DNA from: Antedon mediterranea
Taxonomy: Eukaryota; Echinodermata; Crinoidea; Comatulida; Antedonidae
Reading direction: 5' to 3'
Length of the DNA: 60,000 nt
Assembly: GCF_964355755.1 (NCBI RefSeq)
Contig: NC_092672.1
Span: 24,178,501 to 24,238,500 of the forward strand
Under the pieces are notes generated by a model that was not told where the DNA came from, searched no databases, and saw only the letters and a list, made by a program, of their open reading frames with translations. The position numbers and the translations under genes were made by a program. Position 1 is the first letter of the stretch; every line of letters begins with the position of its first letter. Of this stretch, positions 56,791-60,000 are shown in pieces.

Positions 56791-59742
56791 GTAAGTCATG
56801 CAAACTTGTATTTAAGTGTCTCAAGTAATTGTATGATTTTAACAAAATATTTAAACTTTTTTTTTCCAATTTAAAAAGTCTAGATTAATTTTTTCATAAA
56901 ATCTATAAATTGGAGTAATAAAGATTTTGTCTGATTTAATGTTGTAATTATAGATACAAAATCTTCACTCATCTTAAACCTTACATTATTTTAATGATTT
57001 ACATTAATACATACAACAAATACAATACATTAGTTTACAATTTTTAATGACAGGTTTGCCAAATATAATTGTGGCACATTTCAACAAATTACAGCATATA
57101 ATTACTGTAGATAAAACCTGTTTAAATTACATTTGCTCATAAGAGCATTATCGTTCTTCGGAATGTGCCTTGAAAGCTTGGTCTTTGCTCTATCATCCTA
57201 CTGTACTCCATTGCTTGTAGTATAATATCCCACTACCCGGTCTGTGTTAAATATAAAGGCATCCATGTCTAATTCATATTATATTTACCTGTTTCAAATG
57301 AAAAAATGATTAGCTAGATTGTTTTAAATTTAAAGAAATGCAGAGAATAATTTGCAAGCATATAATTATATTTGAACATAATGAACAACTATCTAAAAGG
57401 TAGTCTTCTTTATTGTACCTTTTTAATATCCATGTGGGTAAAGTACATTGAAAGAATCCTTTCTCACTTCTCATCTCTTGTGCTGGGATACATATGTTAT
57501 TTGTTTTATTCTTTGACTTGATTTATATTATCTTTCATTTATATGTAATTGTGAAACATTCTAAGCATGCCATTATTTGAAAATATTTTCTTATCTTATT
57601 TTATGCAATGTTATTATATTCTTCAATTTTCAACAACAGCTAGCTATTTAAAAAGAAAGAAAGTTGATTGAATATAATTGTACGTAAATTTTTCAGAAAA
57701 TTCAGTCGATGATCACTGTTAAAAAAAAAATATACAATAAGAAATATTTAATGCAGTATTTAAAATGAATTAATGAAAACAATTATGCATTTCTTCAATG
57801 ACCGCAAATGGTAACTGGCTGCAGGCCTTTTAATTTATTTCAAAGTCAGGTTTTTCAAAATTTACCCAACTTTGTCAATAAAATGATCCAATATTGGGAA
57901 ATAAGTAAATAATATTCTAATTTTAGCTATTAATTATGTGAAAATCATTAAATTTGAGACCTCTAATCAGTCTCATACTTAGTAACTTTATTAAAACTAA
58001 AGACAAGTTTGACATGATGATTTTTTTGTCGCGAGAGAATAACGGTGTATTACTATCAGCAATTTAAAAAAAAAAATAATGTTCCTCAAATTTTCTAGAC
58101 TATAAAACATGTCCTACTATAACAATTTGTCATGATCCATTTTAAATTTGAGTGCTAAATAAAACTTGTCTGCTAAATCTAAAACTTAGTTTTCTTCATC
58201 TTTCTGATTTGACAGTAAAACAAATGTAATTTCATTGCAAACCCTTGTTTATATCACCATGGTTAAGGACAGTTTTAAAGAAAACTGAATAGGCCAAATT
58301 TGTTTCGTTACGTTTCATGTCCAGGATTAGAATTTTTTATTTTTTATTTGAGAAATATGTGAAAGATGGTCTTACAGTTCAGTTGTGTTTACATACCTTA
58401 GAGTGCGTAATAAATGCTTCATTTTTATTTTTTTTATTACCATTAAAATACACAATGTAGCTAATAGATTAAAAAGCCATCCATCTCCAAAATTTGATTA
58501 TAAAGGAAATGTGAACTATTACATTTTCTTTTTATTTATTTTATCTTTCATATATGTTATTACTCTATGATTTATATATACTACAGCTTGTGTATCTCTC
58601 AGTGTTCTTTCTTCTTTTTTTTAATTAAAAAATGCCCTTTTGCAGCAATGTCAAATGACCAAAGCTAAATATAATTGTCAAAAATAATGTACTATATGTA
58701 CTGTAATTATTATTTACAAACTTTCTTATTTACAAATGGCGGTCATCACTAAGTTTGTTTACACTTGATATACTTACTTTCTGCAATGTAAATTATAATA
58801 TTTAAAGTACTACAGTATGTTATTTCAAAATTACATGGAACAATAAAGTTATTGATTAATAATTAATACTCCTCACACTTTTTTTAATTTTATTAATCAG
58901 ATACTGTAATTTAATAATTTTGATAATGTGCCAAATTGTTAAGTTAAATTGCGAAGTGTATATGGTCATTATTACAGTTATGATCATACTTCAGTTGAAT
59001 ATAATTTCCATTAAACAAAGAGAAGGAGCACAATACATTCAATTGCTTTCTTTAACTTACCAGTATCAGTTAATTCATTGCAATTATATCCAGGGCCTAA
59101 TCCAAAACTTGTCACATCATAAATTTTTTAATTTTTCATTGGTTAAATTCTGTCCCGCCACCTTTCAGATACTATATATTGTTGTTATTACTATACCCTT
59201 AGATCATTTTTTATGAAACTTTGCCTAAATTTGAATTATAAGGTATTTATATTGACTATGTATTTAGATTTAATAAATAAAATATAAATATTTTTTAATT
59301 AGCCTTTAATTAGTTTTCCGTCACGCCACTTGTTCAGATTCCGTCCCGCCACTTGTTTAAATTCTGTCCTTACTAATCTAGGTAAAAATTAAAATTCATT
59401 CATACTTTCAGTCTGTTTGGTCTCTAATTGTTCATTAATATTGATTAATGGTAGTTCTAAATTAGTCCTGCTGCAAATAGAATCATTACCTTATAAATTC
59501 TCACCTTTATTTATAAAAAATAACTTTTTATTAATATGAATTATTCATGAGTTTGTAGCAAAAGGTACAATAAAATCGAATGCGATTCTATTTAGCTTTA
59601 GAATATACGCAGCTTTTTTTGTTCTTTAATTGTAGAATTTCTATTTAAACACAATACACAAAAAATTGATGATTTTATCTATATTTAAATATAAAAAAAC
59701 ACATTGGTTTATGAAATTGCCACACTTGAGTGGACACAAGAC
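56791..59742. other. Probable intron or intergenic sequence, no gene seen
   Basis: AT-rich with no supported exon. Three to four copies of a TTCYGTCNCGCCAC word occur at 59149-59170, 59316-59337 and 59338-59360. Confidence 0.45.
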
Positions 59743-59794
59743 TTGATTGGTTAAAAGTTTGTCCAATCCTATAGCAATACTTTTAACCAATCGA
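59743..59794. repeat. Short imperfect hairpin
   Basis: TTGATTGGTTAAAAG (59743-59757) faces CTTTTAACCAATCGA (59780-59794) with one mismatch. It lies about 130 bp upstream of the frame that starts at 59924 and contains CCAAT-box words on both arms. Confidence 0.6.
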
Positions 59795-59923
59795 GTAAGC
59801 AGTTTTGTTGGTGGGAAATCTGAATGAGTTAACCAACAGTGGAATTGCAGAATGTTGTGATTTCTGTTTTCTTTGGCATACTCTACTGCTGGCTGGTATT
59901 TTCTAAAATCATAAATTTGTTAA

Positions 59924-60000
59924 ATGGAATTCAACATGGAAAAAAGTAAATCTAAATATCAACGGTACCGTGAAAACCAAAAGAAAAAGTTGGGTGAAGA
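59924..60000 (+). CDS. 5' end of an unrecognised frame, cut by the window edge
   Basis: ATG at 59924 opens a frame of at least 25 codons, MEFNMEKSKSKYQRYRENQK and then KKLGE. A second in-frame ATG is at 59936. A very basic Arg/Lys/Tyr N-terminus with a YRE-type segment is often seen in transposon-encoded proteins and in some nuclear proteins. The visible part is too short to assign. It shares strand with the ankyrin exon but need not belong to it. Confidence 0.4.
   Translation, partial: MEFNMEKSKSKYQRYRENQKKKLGE

Overview
This is an AT-rich animal nuclear genome window made almost entirely of mobile elements, with only a few pieces of ordinary genes. Metazoan origin is supported by spliced exons with GT/AG borders, an ankyrin-repeat exon, an APE-type LINE, hAT and LINE remnants, and short TAGGCCTA-type words scattered through the non-repeat parts. 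That word habit and the element mix suggest a marine invertebrate, perhaps a deuterostome such as an echinoderm or hemichordate. This is an impression, not a proof. No bacterial operons, rRNA, CRISPR or phage genes are visible.

Region 1 (1-24624) is one continuous block of non-autonomous rolling-circle elements with the architecture of Helentron-associated elements (HINEs). Each has a 5' palindrome whose arm is a subterminal inverted repeat, a T-rich microsatellite, a roughly 1.5 kb non-coding body, a second copy of the arm near the 3' end, a short 3' hairpin and a terminal CTAG followed by T. I call the two families HEL-A (1619 bp unit, arm TGGTTATCCGC) and HEL-B (about 1.53 kb, arm TAGGTGATCATTT). 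Three almost identical HEL-A units sit head to tail inside the microsatellite of a HEL-B copy. Further HEL-B units, one B/A chimera and a fourth HEL-A follow. The fourth HEL-A carries a 3.5 kb LINE whose 1059-codon endonuclease-reverse transcriptase frame is intact.

Region 2 (24625-34820) is mostly low-copy DNA. It holds parts of two unrecognised minus-strand genes with matching splice phases (25924-26975 and 32319-33555), a hAT transposase remnant, a near-perfect 65 bp palindrome and a tandem duplication of about 460 bp.

Region 3 (34821-44092) is bounded by diverged inverted repeats. It contains decayed LINE 3' ends, two copies of a third Helentron-like family (HEL-C) that shares its core with HEL-A and HEL-B in reverse orientation, and a 3.3 kb element with perfect 32 bp terminal inverted repeats and a minisatellite inside.

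Region 4 (44093-54939) has a Penelope-like fragment with a hammerhead-like core. It also has a 6.9 kb TA-flanked element whose two ends are built of AACGTT-rich satellites, with nested MITE palindromes inside. A 2.1 kb fold-back element with a clear 7 bp target duplication closes the region.

Region 5 (54940-60000) is mostly non-coding. It contains one clean ankyrin-repeat exon (56692-56790, plus strand) and the first 25 codons of a further plus-strand frame at the window edge.

No set of genes here forms a pathway. The main interest is how several kinds of non-autonomous element carry, nest in and turn into tandem repeats.
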